Shown here piece by piece: positions 44,779 through 53,302 of a DNA stretch of 64,000 bases. The translations under genes and the position numbers were made by a program. Below the pieces are notes generated by a model. That model searched no databases, was not told the origin of the DNA, and worked only from the letters and a program-made list of their open reading frames with translations. The first letter of the stretch is position 1. Each line of letters opens with the position of its first letter. The DNA is from Streptomyces sp. NBC_01298 (lineage in GTDB: Bacteria > Actinomycetota > Actinomycetes > Streptomycetales > Streptomycetaceae), in the NCBI RefSeq assembly GCF_035978755.1, contig NZ_CP108414.1:8370001-8434000 (forward strand), read 5' to 3'.

Positions 44779-45852
44779 TCACCAGGGCGGGCGGTAGCCC
44801 GTCGTCAGCTTCTCGCCGGTGTGGCGCCACTTGGGCTCCTGGTCGACGGTGTGCAGGGTGATCGCCCGGAGCCTGCGGATCACGGCGCCGTACGCGCCGC
44901 TGGCCTTGGTGGAGACCTTGGCGCCCGGCGGTTCGTCCATGAACGGCATGAACTTGTCCGGGAAGCCCGGCATCGTGCAGGCGATGCAGATGCCGCCCAC
45001 GTTCGGGCAGCCGCCGATGCCGTTCATCCAGCCGCGCTTGGGCACGTTGCACTTGACCACCGGACCCCAACAGCCGATCTTCACGAGGCATTTGGGGGAG
45101 TCGTAGGTCTCCGCGAACTCGCCCTGCTCGTAGTAGCCGGCCCGGTCGCACCCCTCGTGCACCGTGCTGCCGAACAGCCACGTGGGCCGCAGCTTGTCGT
45201 CCAGCGGGATCATCGGGGCCGATCCCGCCGCCTGGTAGAGCAGGTAGGTGAGGGTCTCCGAGAAGTTGTCCGGCTGGATCGGGCAGCCCGGCACGCACAC
45301 GATCGGGATCCCGGCGTGGGACTTCCAGTCCCAGCCCAGGTAGTCGGGCAGTCCCATCGCACCCGTCGGATTGCCCTCCATCGCGTGGATGCCGCCGTAC
45401 GTGGCGCAGGTTCCGATGGCCACCACGGCCAGCGCCTTGGGCGCCAGCCGGTCGATCCACTCGCTGGTGGTGATGGGCTGGCCGGTCGCCGGATCGTCGC
45501 CGAACCCGGACCAGTAGCCCTCGGCCTTGATCTTCTCGTTGGGGATGGAGCCCTCGACCACCAGCACGAACGGATCGATCTCGCCCCGCTCGCCCTTGAA
45601 GAACCACTCGATGAACGTGTCCGCGCCCCCGACGGGGCCGCACTCGAAGTCGATCAGCGGCCAGTGCACGGCGATCCGGGGCAGCCCGGGCAGCGTCCCG
45701 GTCACGATCTCCTCGATGCTCGGCTGCATCGCGGCGGTCAGGGACACGGAGTCACCGTCACAGCTCAGGCCCGCGTTGATCCAGAGGATGTGGATCAACG
45801 GGTCGTCCGCTGCCGGGTCGTCCGTCACCGGGGCCGGCGTTGCTGCGTCCAT
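44779..45852 (-). CDS. hhyS: [NiFe] hydrogenase small subunit, group 1h type
   Basis: 357 residues, electron-transfer subunit with three Fe-S clusters. No Tat signal peptide, as in this group, so the enzyme faces the cytoplasm. Proximal cluster ligands: Cys31, with Asp34 in place of the usual second Cys (GLSCDGDSV), then GTCATYGG and PGCPIQPDN. Medial and distal cluster ligands lie in STVHEGCDRAG, PKCLVKIGCWGPVVKCN and GGCPNVGGICIACTMPGFP. The 3Cys-1Asp proximal site is known from the oxygen-insensitive actinobacterial-type enzyme of Ralstonia eutropha. Confidence 0.96.
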   Translation of the reverse strand: MDAATPAPVTDDPAADDPLIHILWINAGLSCDGDSVSLTAAMQPSIEEIVTGTLPGLPRIAVHWPLIDFECGPVGGADTFIEWFFKGERGEIDPFVLVVEGSIPNEKIKAEGYWSGFGDDPATGQPITTSEWIDRLAPKALAVVAIGTCATYGGIHAMEGNPTGAMGLPDYLGWDWKSHAGIPIVCVPGCPIQPDNFSETLTYLLYQAAGSAPMIPLDDKLRPTWLFGSTVHEGCDRAGYYEQGEFAETYDSPKCLVKIGCWGPVVKCNVPKRGWMNGIGGCPNVGGICIACTMPGFPDKFMPFMDEPPGAKVSTKASGAYGAVIRRLRAITLHTVDQEPKWRHTGEKLTTGYRPPW

Positions 45853-45950
45853 GCGGAGACCTCCTTGGGGAGGGGGAGTGGGAGGAGCGGCGGCGGGGCC
45901 CGCAGGGGAGGCCGGTCACCGCGAGGGGCGCGACGGCCCCACCTTTCTTG

Positions 45951-47732
45951 CTAGCACCGACCGGGGTCGGGTGCCTCGTCGAATACACCCGGTCCGGTGA
46001 CGGCGACCGGTCGCGCGGGCCGCGGCGTGCCGTGCAGGGCCGGTACGGCGCGCGCGAGGTGCGGCGGCGTCGCGTCCGGGCGCACCTTGCCCACGAAGGC
46101 CCGGCGCAGCGCGTGGTACGGGGCCTGCGGGTCGAAGAAGGTCTGCCGCATCCGCTCCAGCTCGGCCGCCCGGTAGGAGGCCAGCGGGCGCCGGGCCTCG
46201 TCCAGCTCGCGGCGCGCCTTCTTGGTGGCGATCCTCGAGGTGGTGGCGGCGTGTCCGGAGAGCCGCGCGGCGAGCGCCGCGGCCCGGGCCGGGAACTCCC
46301 CGGGCGGGCAGTCGAGCGTCCGGTCGACCAGGCCCAGCCGCCGGGCCGCCGCGGTGCTGAGCGGCAGGGCTGCCGCGGCGAGGCGCTCCGCGGCGGCCCG
46401 GCCGGTCCGGCGCGGCAGGGTGTACGTCCAGAACTCCGATCCGTACAGGCCCATCAGCCGGTAGTGCGGGCCCAGGACCACACCGGAACGGCACCACACC
46501 TCGTCGGCGGCGAGGGCGAGCACCGCTCCGCCGGCGGCCGCGTTGCCGCCCAGCGCGGAGATCACGAGCCGGTCGGTGGTGGTCAGGACGGCCTCCACCA
46601 GGTCGTCCATGGCGTTGATGTTGGCCCAGGACTCCTCGGCGGGATCGGCGGCGGCCTCGATGACGCCCAGGTGGATCCCGTTGGAGAAGAAGTCCCGTCC
46701 GCCGCCGAGCACGAGCACCGAGGTCGGCCGGGCGCAGGCCGTGCGGTAGGCGTCGAGCAGGCGCCGGCAGTGGGCGGTGCTCATCGCACCGCCCGGGAAG
46801 GAGAACGACAGGAACCCGGCCCCGCCCTCCTCGTGGTAACCGATGTCGGACCAGGTACGGGGCCCCGGGCCCGGGCCTGCTTCCGCCGGGGCGGGCAGCT
46901 CGGGCAGCCCGGGCAGCAGGTCCCCGAGCGCCAGGGTGGCGGGGAGCTTGGGGGCGGACGGCTGTCCCGGGGCGCGGTGGGCCCGCAGCTCCGGGATCCA
47001 CACGGCTCCGTCGGCGGTGGCCCGGCAGACCGCCCCCGCCCGGGTCGCCAGCAGTTCGCCGGGGCGGCCGCGCAGCCGGTCCTCCGGGTGGCCGCCGTGC
47101 AGGTACCAGACGCCGCCGAGCAACTCGTCCCGTACGCCGGGCCGGGAGTCCGCGGCGCGCAGGGTGCGCAGCACCCGCTCGGTACCGTCCCGCGGCCAGT
47201 CGATCCGGCGGTGCTCCTGGCGCAGCAGCGGGCGGGCCAGGCCTCCGGTCTGCGGTTCGGGGACGTACGTCCCGGAGGCGAAGCGGTCCACGGCGAGCAG
47301 GACGGCCTCCAGGGCGGCGTCGGCGACCTCGCCCCGGTACCAGGCGCTCTTGGACTCGTCCGGGTCCGGACCGGGACACTCCACCGTGGCCCACACGTCG
47401 CCGGCGTCCATCTCCGCATTGGCCTGCAGGACGGTGACGCCCCACCGCGGTACCCCGTCCAGCAGGGCCCGGTCGAGCGAGGAGGGCCCCCGGTCCCCGA
47501 CCGGACCGGGATGCACGATCAGGCAGGTGTGGGCGGACCAGACCTCTTCCGGCACGGCCGAGGTCAGCATCGGCGCGACGATCAGGTCGGGGCGGTGGCG
47601 GCCGACGGACGCCGCCAGGTCGGCCGCGGGGAGCGCCAGCTCCACGGCGACGCTGTGGCCGTGGTCGCGCAGTTCGGCGTGGACCCGCTGGGTGAGACTG
47701 TTGAAGGCGCTCGCGACGAGGAGGACGTGCAC
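45951..47732 (-). CDS. hypX: HypX/HoxX, CO-ligand synthesis protein
   Basis: 593 residues from GTG 47732 with AGGGAG upstream. Two fused domains: an N-terminal formyl-THF-transferase-like domain (VLLVASAFNSLTQRVHAELR, CLIVHPGPVGDRGPSSLDRA, NAEMDAGDVWAT) and a C-terminal crotonase domain (VLVLGGGRDFFSNGIHLGVI, ALGGNAAAGGAVLALAADEV). HypX takes the formyl group of formyl-THF and releases CO for the NiFe site when oxygen is present. First gene of the cluster, 98 bp before the small subunit. Confidence 0.93.
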   Translation of the reverse strand: MHVLLVASAFNSLTQRVHAELRDHGHSVAVELALPAADLAASVGRHRPDLIVAPMLTSAVPEEVWSAHTCLIVHPGPVGDRGPSSLDRALLDGVPRWGVTVLQANAEMDAGDVWATVECPGPDPDESKSAWYRGEVADAALEAVLLAVDRFASGTYVPEPQTGGLARPLLRQEHRRIDWPRDGTERVLRTLRAADSRPGVRDELLGGVWYLHGGHPEDRLRGRPGELLATRAGAVCRATADGAVWIPELRAHRAPGQPSAPKLPATLALGDLLPGLPELPAPAEAGPGPGPRTWSDIGYHEEGGAGFLSFSFPGGAMSTAHCRRLLDAYRTACARPTSVLVLGGGRDFFSNGIHLGVIEAAADPAEESWANINAMDDLVEAVLTTTDRLVISALGGNAAAGGAVLALAADEVWCRSGVVLGPHYRLMGLYGSEFWTYTLPRRTGRAAAERLAAAALPLSTAAARRLGLVDRTLDCPPGEFPARAAALAARLSGHAATTSRIATKKARRELDEARRPLASYRAAELERMRQTFFDPQAPYHALRRAFVGKVRPDATPPHLARAVPALHGTPRPARPVAVTGPGVFDEAPDPGRC

Positions 47733-48212
47733 GGGGACTCCCTGCGACGGACCCGTGCCGCGGCAGGGGGATGCCCGGTCGGATCGGCGGTGCGGGGCCG
47801 GCGCGTGACCGGCCGCCAGAGATGTTTCGCCACCCCCGGCGACGGGCGTGCGCACCCCGCTGGCCGTGTCACCCGTACGCGCAGCCGCACAGGGCCGCTC
47901 GGCGGCAGGGGAGGAGGGCCGCGGTGGCTCCGGCCCCGGTTCCTGGTACCGCCGCGGCCCGGAGCGGCGCCGGCTCGGGGCCGCGGTTCAGGTCAGCGGC
48001 CCGGGTCGCCGCCCGCTCGGAGGCTCCCGCCCGGCGTCCGGCGCCCAACGTCCGCCGCGATGTGTCTACGGCCCGGCGACGCGGGTAGGCGCGCTACGTC
48101 GCGCCTGCCGCCGTGAGGCGGCGACCCGCGCGCCGCGGGCACCCGGACGGTGCCCGGCCGGACGGACCCGAGGGTCGGGCCGCCGGCCTCCGGACGAACG
48201 ATCGGACGCACC
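47733..48212. other. Divergent intergenic region before the hydrogenase cluster
   Basis: 480 bp with no gene I can support. It should hold the promoter of the 15-gene hydrogenase operon (leftward) and of the Pro-rich gene (rightward). A GTCT-N15-GGGTAG (about 48065-48089) on the plus strand weakly fits a SigB-type promoter. I see no clear leftward promoter. Confidence 0.5.
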
Positions 48213-48509
48213 GTGAGCAATCCGAAGAGCCGCACGCCCACCCGCCCCGGGTCGGCCCCGGGAGGGGCGGCGTCCATGGGGACGCCGCCCAACGACCCGG
48301 TGCCGCCCAACCCGACCCCTGCCCCGGGCCCCGGCCCCGGGCCGCAGCCCGGGCCGCTGCCGGGTCCCGTACCGGCCCCCGGGCCGGATCCCGTACCTCC
48401 GGCGCCTCCGCAGCCCCAGCCCGACCCGCCGCCGGTACCGCGGCCCGACCCGCATCCTCGCCCGGGCCCCCTCCCGGGACCGGTGCCGGCACCTGAGCCC
48501 GTGACCTGA
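48213..48509 (+). CDS. Pro-rich low-complexity protein
   Basis: 98 residues from GTG 48213. After a basic start (MSNPKSRTPTRPGS) the sequence is Pro/Gly/Ala (PNPTPAPGPGPGPQPGPLPG, then PDPVPPAPPQPQPDPPPVPR). Probably an extended, disordered peptide, similar in style to the 33-residue one at 28691. The stop lies in the first unit of a 13-bp repeat. Function unknown. Confidence 0.5.
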   Translation: MSNPKSRTPTRPGSAPGGAASMGTPPNDPVPPNPTPAPGPGPGPQPGPLPGPVPAPGPDPVPPAPPQPQPDPPPVPRPDPHPRPGPLPGPVPAPEPVT

Positions 48510-48548
48510 GCCCGTGACCTGAGCCCGTGACCTGAGCCCGTGACCTGA
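48497..48548. repeat. 13-bp tandem repeat, four perfect copies
   Basis: GCCCGTGACCTGA four times. The first copy contains the last sense codons and TGA stop of the Pro-rich gene, so the repeat multiplied the gene's own 3' end. The rest of the gap to 48840 holds only a hairpin. Confidence 0.92.
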
Positions 48549-48629
48549 GACCGGCCCCCGGGAAGTCCGTGCCGCTCCAGGGGGTGGGAGAGACGGACCA
48601 GCCTGGTTCCGTCGGTTTGAGCCTCCGGT

Positions 48630-48663
48630 GACCCGCCGCCCCGCAGGGCGCGGCGGGTCACGG
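48630..48663. terminator. 12-bp perfect hairpin
   Basis: GTGACCCGCCGC (48630-48641) and GCGGCGGGTCAC (48652-48663), 10-nt loop, downstream of the Pro-rich gene. Likely terminator; no T-tract. Confidence 0.7.
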
Positions 48664-48840
48664 CATGCGCGTCCCGCGCCGTCGCTGCTTCGAACGCCTC
48701 GACGACGGAGTGCGACCCCCGTCGCAGCCATGAGGCCGAGGCCGCACCCCGCAACGGGCGCCTACCCAGGCGGCCGCGGGCAACGCCCGGTTTGCGCGGC
48801 TCGGCGCGGGGCAGCCGCCCGTCGACCGAGGAGGACCGCC

Positions 48841-49083
48841 ATGGACGAGCAGGGTGGAGCCGGAGGAGTGCCGCTGGAGGGCGGGGGCGAGCGGGAGCGT
48901 CGTCGCAAGGCGCACTCCGACCGTCGTGACGACACGGAGCGCGCCGGCCGCCGCGACGAGGGGACCACGCCCGCGGCCGACACCGACGAGGCCAGCCGGC
49001 TGGACCGTCCGCAGCGACCCGGGAAGCCGGGCAGGAAGCCGAGCCGGAAGGGCACGCGGTGGGTGGGCCCGCGCGATGAGTGA
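48841..49083 (+). CDS. Small highly charged protein
   Basis: 80 residues from ATG 48841 behind GAGGAGG. Rich in Arg, Glu, Asp and Gly (GERERRRKAHSDRRDDTERA), no hydrophobic core, predicted disordered. The strong ribosome site supports it. Function unknown; similar small hydrophilic proteins are common around stress genes. Confidence 0.6.
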   Translation: MDEQGGAGGVPLEGGGERERRRKAHSDRRDDTERAGRRDEGTTPAADTDEASRLDRPQRPGKPGRKPSRKGTRWVGPRDE

Positions 49084-49134
49084 CGCCGGGGTCGCACCCG
49101 GGCGGGTGGGAGGCGCGCGTGGGATGCTCAAGGG

Positions 49135-51651
49135 GTGAAGGGCGATGCCACACCCGTGGGTGAGGGCGCCGCACCCGAGGTGGTGGCGCTCGCCAGGGTC
49201 GTGGCCAGACTCCGGTCGGAAGTCGTCGACCTGGAGGGCGTCGCCGCGACCACGGCCGTCGTCGAGCGGGCCAAGGGCGTACTCATGGCCCAGACGGGGG
49301 TTGCCGCCGACGCGGCGTACGCGTTGCTCCTCGAACGGGCCGGCCGGAGCCGCCGTACCGTCCTGGAGGAGTGCTGGATCACGCTCGGGCAGGTCCACGA
49401 GCGGCGCCGGCCGCAGGGGACCGCCCGGATCTCACTGCCCACGGCCCCTTCCACCGCACGTTCCACGGCCACGGCCGTTTCCGCGGCCACGGGCCCGGAG
49501 GCCGAGCCGGTTGCCTCGGCCTTCAGCCGTCGCCGCTACCTCACCGGTCACCACGACCGGGCCGGCGAGCTGAACGGCCTGCTGGCGCGGGTCGCCGACG
49601 GCCTGGCCGCCGCTCGCGGCGGCGACGACATCGCTGGGCTGCTGGTGAGAGTGCTCGGCGCGGCCACCGACGTGGACGCGGTGATGATCTACACCGTGGC
49701 CGCCGCCGGGAGCCTGGACCTGACCGGAAGCGCCGGAATCGACGAGGAGCTGGCCGAGCAGTGGCGCCACATACCCCCGCTGAGCGGGGTCGCCGCCCTC
49801 GAAGCGATCGCCGCCCGCCGCGCCCTCTGGCTGGAGGACGTCGAACAGGACGCCCGGCGTTACCTGCTGATCGGAGACCCGCCGGAGCGGTGGCCGTCGC
49901 GCGCCTGGGTCCCCGTGCCCGGCGAGGGACCTCCCCGGGCGGCCATCGGCTTCCTGCGCACCCGGCCGGGCCCCTTCGCCGCCGACACCCGTGCGTTGCT
50001 GCGCCAGGCGACCCGGCTGTGCGCCGGGCCCCTGGGGGCGCCGGGACCTCGTGACCCGCAGGGCGCGGCAGCGGCCGTAGGGGACTACGCGGAGGCCGTC
50101 CAGCTCATCATGGACACGCTGGCCGGCTCCGCGACCCTGCTCACCCCCCTGCGCTCGGCGACGGGTGAGGTGGAGGACTACCGCATCGACGCGGCGGCGC
50201 CCGAGTCCGTGGACGTGGCCGGCCGGCGCGGCAAGGAGCTCGTGGGCCGCCGCATCCTGGAGACGTACCCCACCGTGGCGGGCACCGCCCTCTGGGAGGG
50301 GTACCTCAGGACGCTCACCACCGGAACCAGGTACGAGGGGGAACCCTTCACCTACGAGGAAGTGGTCGCGGGCGTCCCCCGGCAGTCGGTCTACTCGGTC
50401 CGGGCGTCGCGGCTCGCGGACCACCTGGTCGTGTCGTGGATCTGCCACGACACCAGCCAGCGCGAGACCCGCCGGCTGGCCGACATGCAGCGCCTCGGAA
50501 ACTTGGGCTGGGCGGGCTGGAACCTGGTCACCGACACCGTCACCTGGTCGGAACAGGTCTATGCGATCTTCGACCGCGATCCGGCCCGGGGGCCGATGCC
50601 GCTGGAGGAACTCCCGGGCCACGTCGTCGCCGAGGACCTCCCGCAGCTGGGCGCGGCCGTCGAGCGGCTGCTGAGCGAGGGGCAGGCCGTCGACCAGCCG
50701 TTCCGGATCACCACCCGGCGCGGAGTGCGCCACCTGCGGATCGTCGCCGAGGCCCAGACGGACGCCGACGGCACACCCGTCGAGGTGCACGGCTTCTTCC
50801 AGGACCTGACCACGCAGCACACCATCGAGGTCGCGCTGCACGACAGCGAGCGGGCCGTCCTGCTCCAGCGGGGCATGCTCCATGCCGAACGCGCGCTCGC
50901 CGCGCGCCTCCAGGACACCCTGCTGCCGATCCCCGAGCAGTCGCTGGAACTGGCCGGTCTGTGCGTCGACGTGGCCTACGTCCCCGCCGACAGCGGGATC
51001 AACGTGGGCGGGGACTGGTACAGCGCCATCGAACTCCCCGACGAGAGCGCCCTGTTCGTCGTCGGGGACGTGGCCGGCCACGGGCTGGCCGCCGTCGGGA
51101 CCATGGCCCAGCTCCGGTTCACGACCAAGGGCATGACCGTCACCGGATCTCCCCTGCCCGACGTCCTGCGCCGGCTCAACACCCTGCTGCTGCACACCGG
51201 TTCGGACCCGTCGGGCAGTGCCACCGCCACCATGGTCATGGCCCGCTACCGGCCCTGGGACGGGCGGCTGATCTGGGTGCGGGCGGGCCACCTGCCGCCC
51301 CTGCTGATCCGCGGCGACCGGGCGGAGTTCCTGGAACAGCCCCGGGGCGCCCTGCTCGGCGCGACCTTCGAAGCCTCCTACGAGCAGGCCTCCATCGACC
51401 TGCTGCCCGGCGACCACCTGCTCCTCTACACCGACGGGCTCGTGGAGGAACCGGGCGAGGACATCGAGAGCGGCCTCGGCCGCCTCGCGGAGACGGCGGT
51501 GCGGCTCCTCCGTGAGGGCCGCGGTGAAACCCTCGCGCGCACGCTCGTCACGCTGTGTACGGCCCAGCGTGACGACATCTGCGTCCTGCACATCCACGTC
51601 CCGGACGCGGAGGCACCGGAAGCGGAGGCATCGGAAGCGGATGTTCCGTAA
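49135..51651 (+). CDS. SpoIIE-type PP2C phosphatase with ANTAR-like, GAF and PAS domains
   Basis: 838 residues from GTG 49135. An ANTAR-like helical segment (ERAKGVLMAQTGVAADAAYA, about 45-85) comes first, then a GAF-like domain (about 145-300), a PAS-like region (about 320-450), a clear PAS (LGWAGWNLVTDTVTWSEQVY, about 460-560) and the PP2C domain (about 590-830) with VGGDWYSAIEL, VVGDVAGHGLAA and LLLYTDGLVEE metal-binding Asp residues. It should dephosphorylate STAS antagonists to release the sigma factor encoded next. Confidence 0.92.
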   Translation: MKGDATPVGEGAAPEVVALARVVARLRSEVVDLEGVAATTAVVERAKGVLMAQTGVAADAAYALLLERAGRSRRTVLEECWITLGQVHERRRPQGTARISLPTAPSTARSTATAVSAATGPEAEPVASAFSRRRYLTGHHDRAGELNGLLARVADGLAAARGGDDIAGLLVRVLGAATDVDAVMIYTVAAAGSLDLTGSAGIDEELAEQWRHIPPLSGVAALEAIAARRALWLEDVEQDARRYLLIGDPPERWPSRAWVPVPGEGPPRAAIGFLRTRPGPFAADTRALLRQATRLCAGPLGAPGPRDPQGAAAAVGDYAEAVQLIMDTLAGSATLLTPLRSATGEVEDYRIDAAAPESVDVAGRRGKELVGRRILETYPTVAGTALWEGYLRTLTTGTRYEGEPFTYEEVVAGVPRQSVYSVRASRLADHLVVSWICHDTSQRETRRLADMQRLGNLGWAGWNLVTDTVTWSEQVYAIFDRDPARGPMPLEELPGHVVAEDLPQLGAAVERLLSEGQAVDQPFRITTRRGVRHLRIVAEAQTDADGTPVEVHGFFQDLTTQHTIEVALHDSERAVLLQRGMLHAERALAARLQDTLLPIPEQSLELAGLCVDVAYVPADSGINVGGDWYSAIELPDESALFVVGDVAGHGLAAVGTMAQLRFTTKGMTVTGSPLPDVLRRLNTLLLHTGSDPSGSATATMVMARYRPWDGRLIWVRAGHLPPLLIRGDRAEFLEQPRGALLGATFEASYEQASIDLLPGDHLLLYTDGLVEEPGEDIESGLGRLAETAVRLLREGRGETLARTLVTLCTAQRDDICVLHIHVPDAEAPEAEASEADVP

Positions 51652-51656
51652 AAAGA

Positions 51657-51682
51657 GGGTCAGCCTTCCCCCGTGCGGGTAT
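51657..51682 (+). promoter_or_regulatory. Candidate SigB-type promoter of the sigma factor gene
   Basis: GGGT (51657), 16 bp, GGGTAT (51677), matching GNNT-N14-16-GGGTA(C/T). It ends 78 bp before the ATG. If right, the sigma factor drives its own gene. Confidence 0.55.
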
Positions 51683-51760
51683 ATGTCCTCCTGAAGACCA
51701 CGACGGTTCCCGCCGCCCGCTCAGGGCGGCCGGTGCCCACCAATCCGTCGGAGGAACCTC

Positions 51761-52657
51761 ATGGCACCCGTTTCCAGCGAGACCACGGATCTGCTCCCCA
51801 CCGACCCCCGCAGCGAGACGCCCGATGTTCCCGCGGACCCGCTCTCCGTCAGCACCGGCGAGGCGCGGACCCTGTCGGTCGCGCTCTTTCGACGGCTGAA
51901 GGAGCTGAGCGAAGGGACGCCGGAGTACTCGTACGTGCGCAATACCCTCGTCGAGCTCAACCTCAGCCTGGTGAAGTACGCGGCACGCCGCTTCCGCAAC
52001 CGGTCCGAGCCGCTGGAGGACATCGTCCAGGTCGGCACGGTGGGCCTGATCAAGGCCATCAACCGGTACGACGTCGAGCGCGGGGTCGAGTTCACCACGT
52101 TCGCCATTCCCACCATCACCGGCGAGATGAAGCGGTTCTTCCGTGACACCAGCTGGTCCGTGAAGGTCCCGCGGCGCCTCCAGGAACTCCGCCTCGACAT
52201 CGCCAAGACGCACGACGTGCTCGAACAGCGGCTGGGGCGGCACCCCACCGACCTGGAGCTGGCAGAGCGGCTCGGCATCACCACGGAGGAACTGGACGAG
52301 GGCCGCCGGGCGGCCAACGGCTACGTGGCGGGGTCCCTGGACGCTCCGGCGGGGACCGAGTCGGAGGCCGGTCCCCGGGGGCTGCCGCTGGGCGAGGAGG
52401 AGGCGGCGTACGACCGCATCGAATGCCTGGAGACGCTGAAGCCGCTGCTCGCCACGCTCAGTGACCGCGACCGGCTGATCCTCTCGCTGCGTTTCGGTCA
52501 GGAGCTGAACCAGTCCGAGATCGGCGACCGGCTCGGCCTCTCTCAGATGCACGTCTCACGACTGCTGAGCCGCATCATGGCCAGACTGCGGACGGGGATG
52601 CTGGAGGACGACCCCGAGAACGTGGCCGCGGGCGCGGGCCCGGCGGAATCGGGCTGA
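51761..52657 (+). CDS. RNA polymerase sigma factor, SigB/SigF/SigG family
   Basis: 298 residues from ATG 51761 behind GGAGGAA. Group 3 sigma factor for stress or development. Region 2 with EPLEDIVQVGTVGLIKAINR, YDVERGVEFTTFAIPTITGE and MKRFFRDTSWSVKVPRR; region 3 with LGRHPTDLELAERLGI; region 4 with LSDRDRLILSLRFGQELNQS and GLSQMHVSRLLSR. The phosphatase, kinase and antagonist genes around it form its likely control circuit. Which of the several Streptomyces paralogues (SigB, F, H, etc.) it equals is not clear. Confidence 0.95.
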   Translation: MAPVSSETTDLLPTDPRSETPDVPADPLSVSTGEARTLSVALFRRLKELSEGTPEYSYVRNTLVELNLSLVKYAARRFRNRSEPLEDIVQVGTVGLIKAINRYDVERGVEFTTFAIPTITGEMKRFFRDTSWSVKVPRRLQELRLDIAKTHDVLEQRLGRHPTDLELAERLGITTEELDEGRRAANGYVAGSLDAPAGTESEAGPRGLPLGEEEAAYDRIECLETLKPLLATLSDRDRLILSLRFGQELNQSEIGDRLGLSQMHVSRLLSRIMARLRTGMLEDDPENVAAGAGPAESG

Positions 52658-52664
52658 CCCGGCC

Positions 52665-52735
52665 GACCGCACTCCTTGGACCGCACTCCTTGGACCGCAC
52701 CCCTTGGACCGCACCCCTTCGACCGCACTTCGTTC
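52665..52735. repeat. 14-bp tandem repeat
   Basis: Five units beginning GACCGCAC (GACCGCACTCCTTG twice, then variants, last 15 bp), between the convergent stops of the sigma factor and the kinase gene. Confidence 0.88.
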
Positions 52736-52752
52736 GACCGGCCGCGGCGGGC

Positions 52753-53289
52753 TCACGCCGGGCGGGGAGACCTGCCCGGCGTCCGGGAGGGGGCCGCGCC
52801 GTTCTCCCGTAGGGCCGGTGGAGTGGCGACCTCCACCCAAACGCACTTGCCGCCGTCGAGCGGATCCGCCCCCCACGCGCTGGCCAGCCGCGTCACAATG
52901 AGCAGCCCGTGGCCGCCGGGCCGGGCCGGATCGGCCGGGAGCCGGTGGACGGGGACGACCGGACTGGGGTCCGTGACCTCGATGCGCAGCCGCTCCGCGG
53001 TGTAGCGCAGGAGCAGTGACTCAGGCCCGCCCGCGTGCATGCAGGCATTGGCCACCACTTCGGACACGAGCAGCAGCACGTCGTCCGCGGCCTCGGCCGT
53101 CTCGTTCGCGCCGGTGGCGTGCCCGTATGCGAGAACGCCGCCGCCGCTGTTGCCGCCGCTGTCGGCTGACGGCAGCCACTGCCACTCGGTCAGGGCCCGG
53201 CGGGTGAAGTCGCGGCACAGGCCGACGACGTCCGCGGTGCCGTGCAACAGCAGACGCCGGGTCCACTCCGATGACCGGCGTGCGCTCAT
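52753..53289 (-). CDS. RsbW-like anti-sigma kinase (HATPase)
   Basis: 178 residues from ATG 53289 behind GGAGGA. GHKL ATPase fold: N-box LLLVSEVVANACMHAGG, G1 EVTDPSPVV, G2 PARPGGHGLLIVTRLASAWG, then GGKCVWVEV. It would hold the sigma factor and phosphorylate the STAS antagonist. The gene starts 13 bp after the STAS gene stop, so they form one operon. Confidence 0.9.
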   Translation of the reverse strand: MSARRSSEWTRRLLLHGTADVVGLCRDFTRRALTEWQWLPSADSGGNSGGGVLAYGHATGANETAEAADDVLLLVSEVVANACMHAGGPESLLLRYTAERLRIEVTDPSPVVPVHRLPADPARPGGHGLLIVTRLASAWGADPLDGGKCVWVEVATPPALRENGAAPSRTPGRSPRPA

Positions 53290-53302
53290 CCGTGTTCCTC
53301 CG

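Noticed and set aside
44690..44780. Short near-repeats (TGGTGAAC, CGCCCTGG) between hydrogenase subunit genes
   Set aside because: They look like imperfect copies of the small-subunit 3' end, too degenerate and short to call a regulatory element.
48065..48089. SigB-like motif GTCT-N15-GGGTAG before the Pro-rich gene
   Set aside because: Loose pattern in GC-rich DNA with an off-consensus last base and over 100 bp from the start; too likely by chance to list as a feature.
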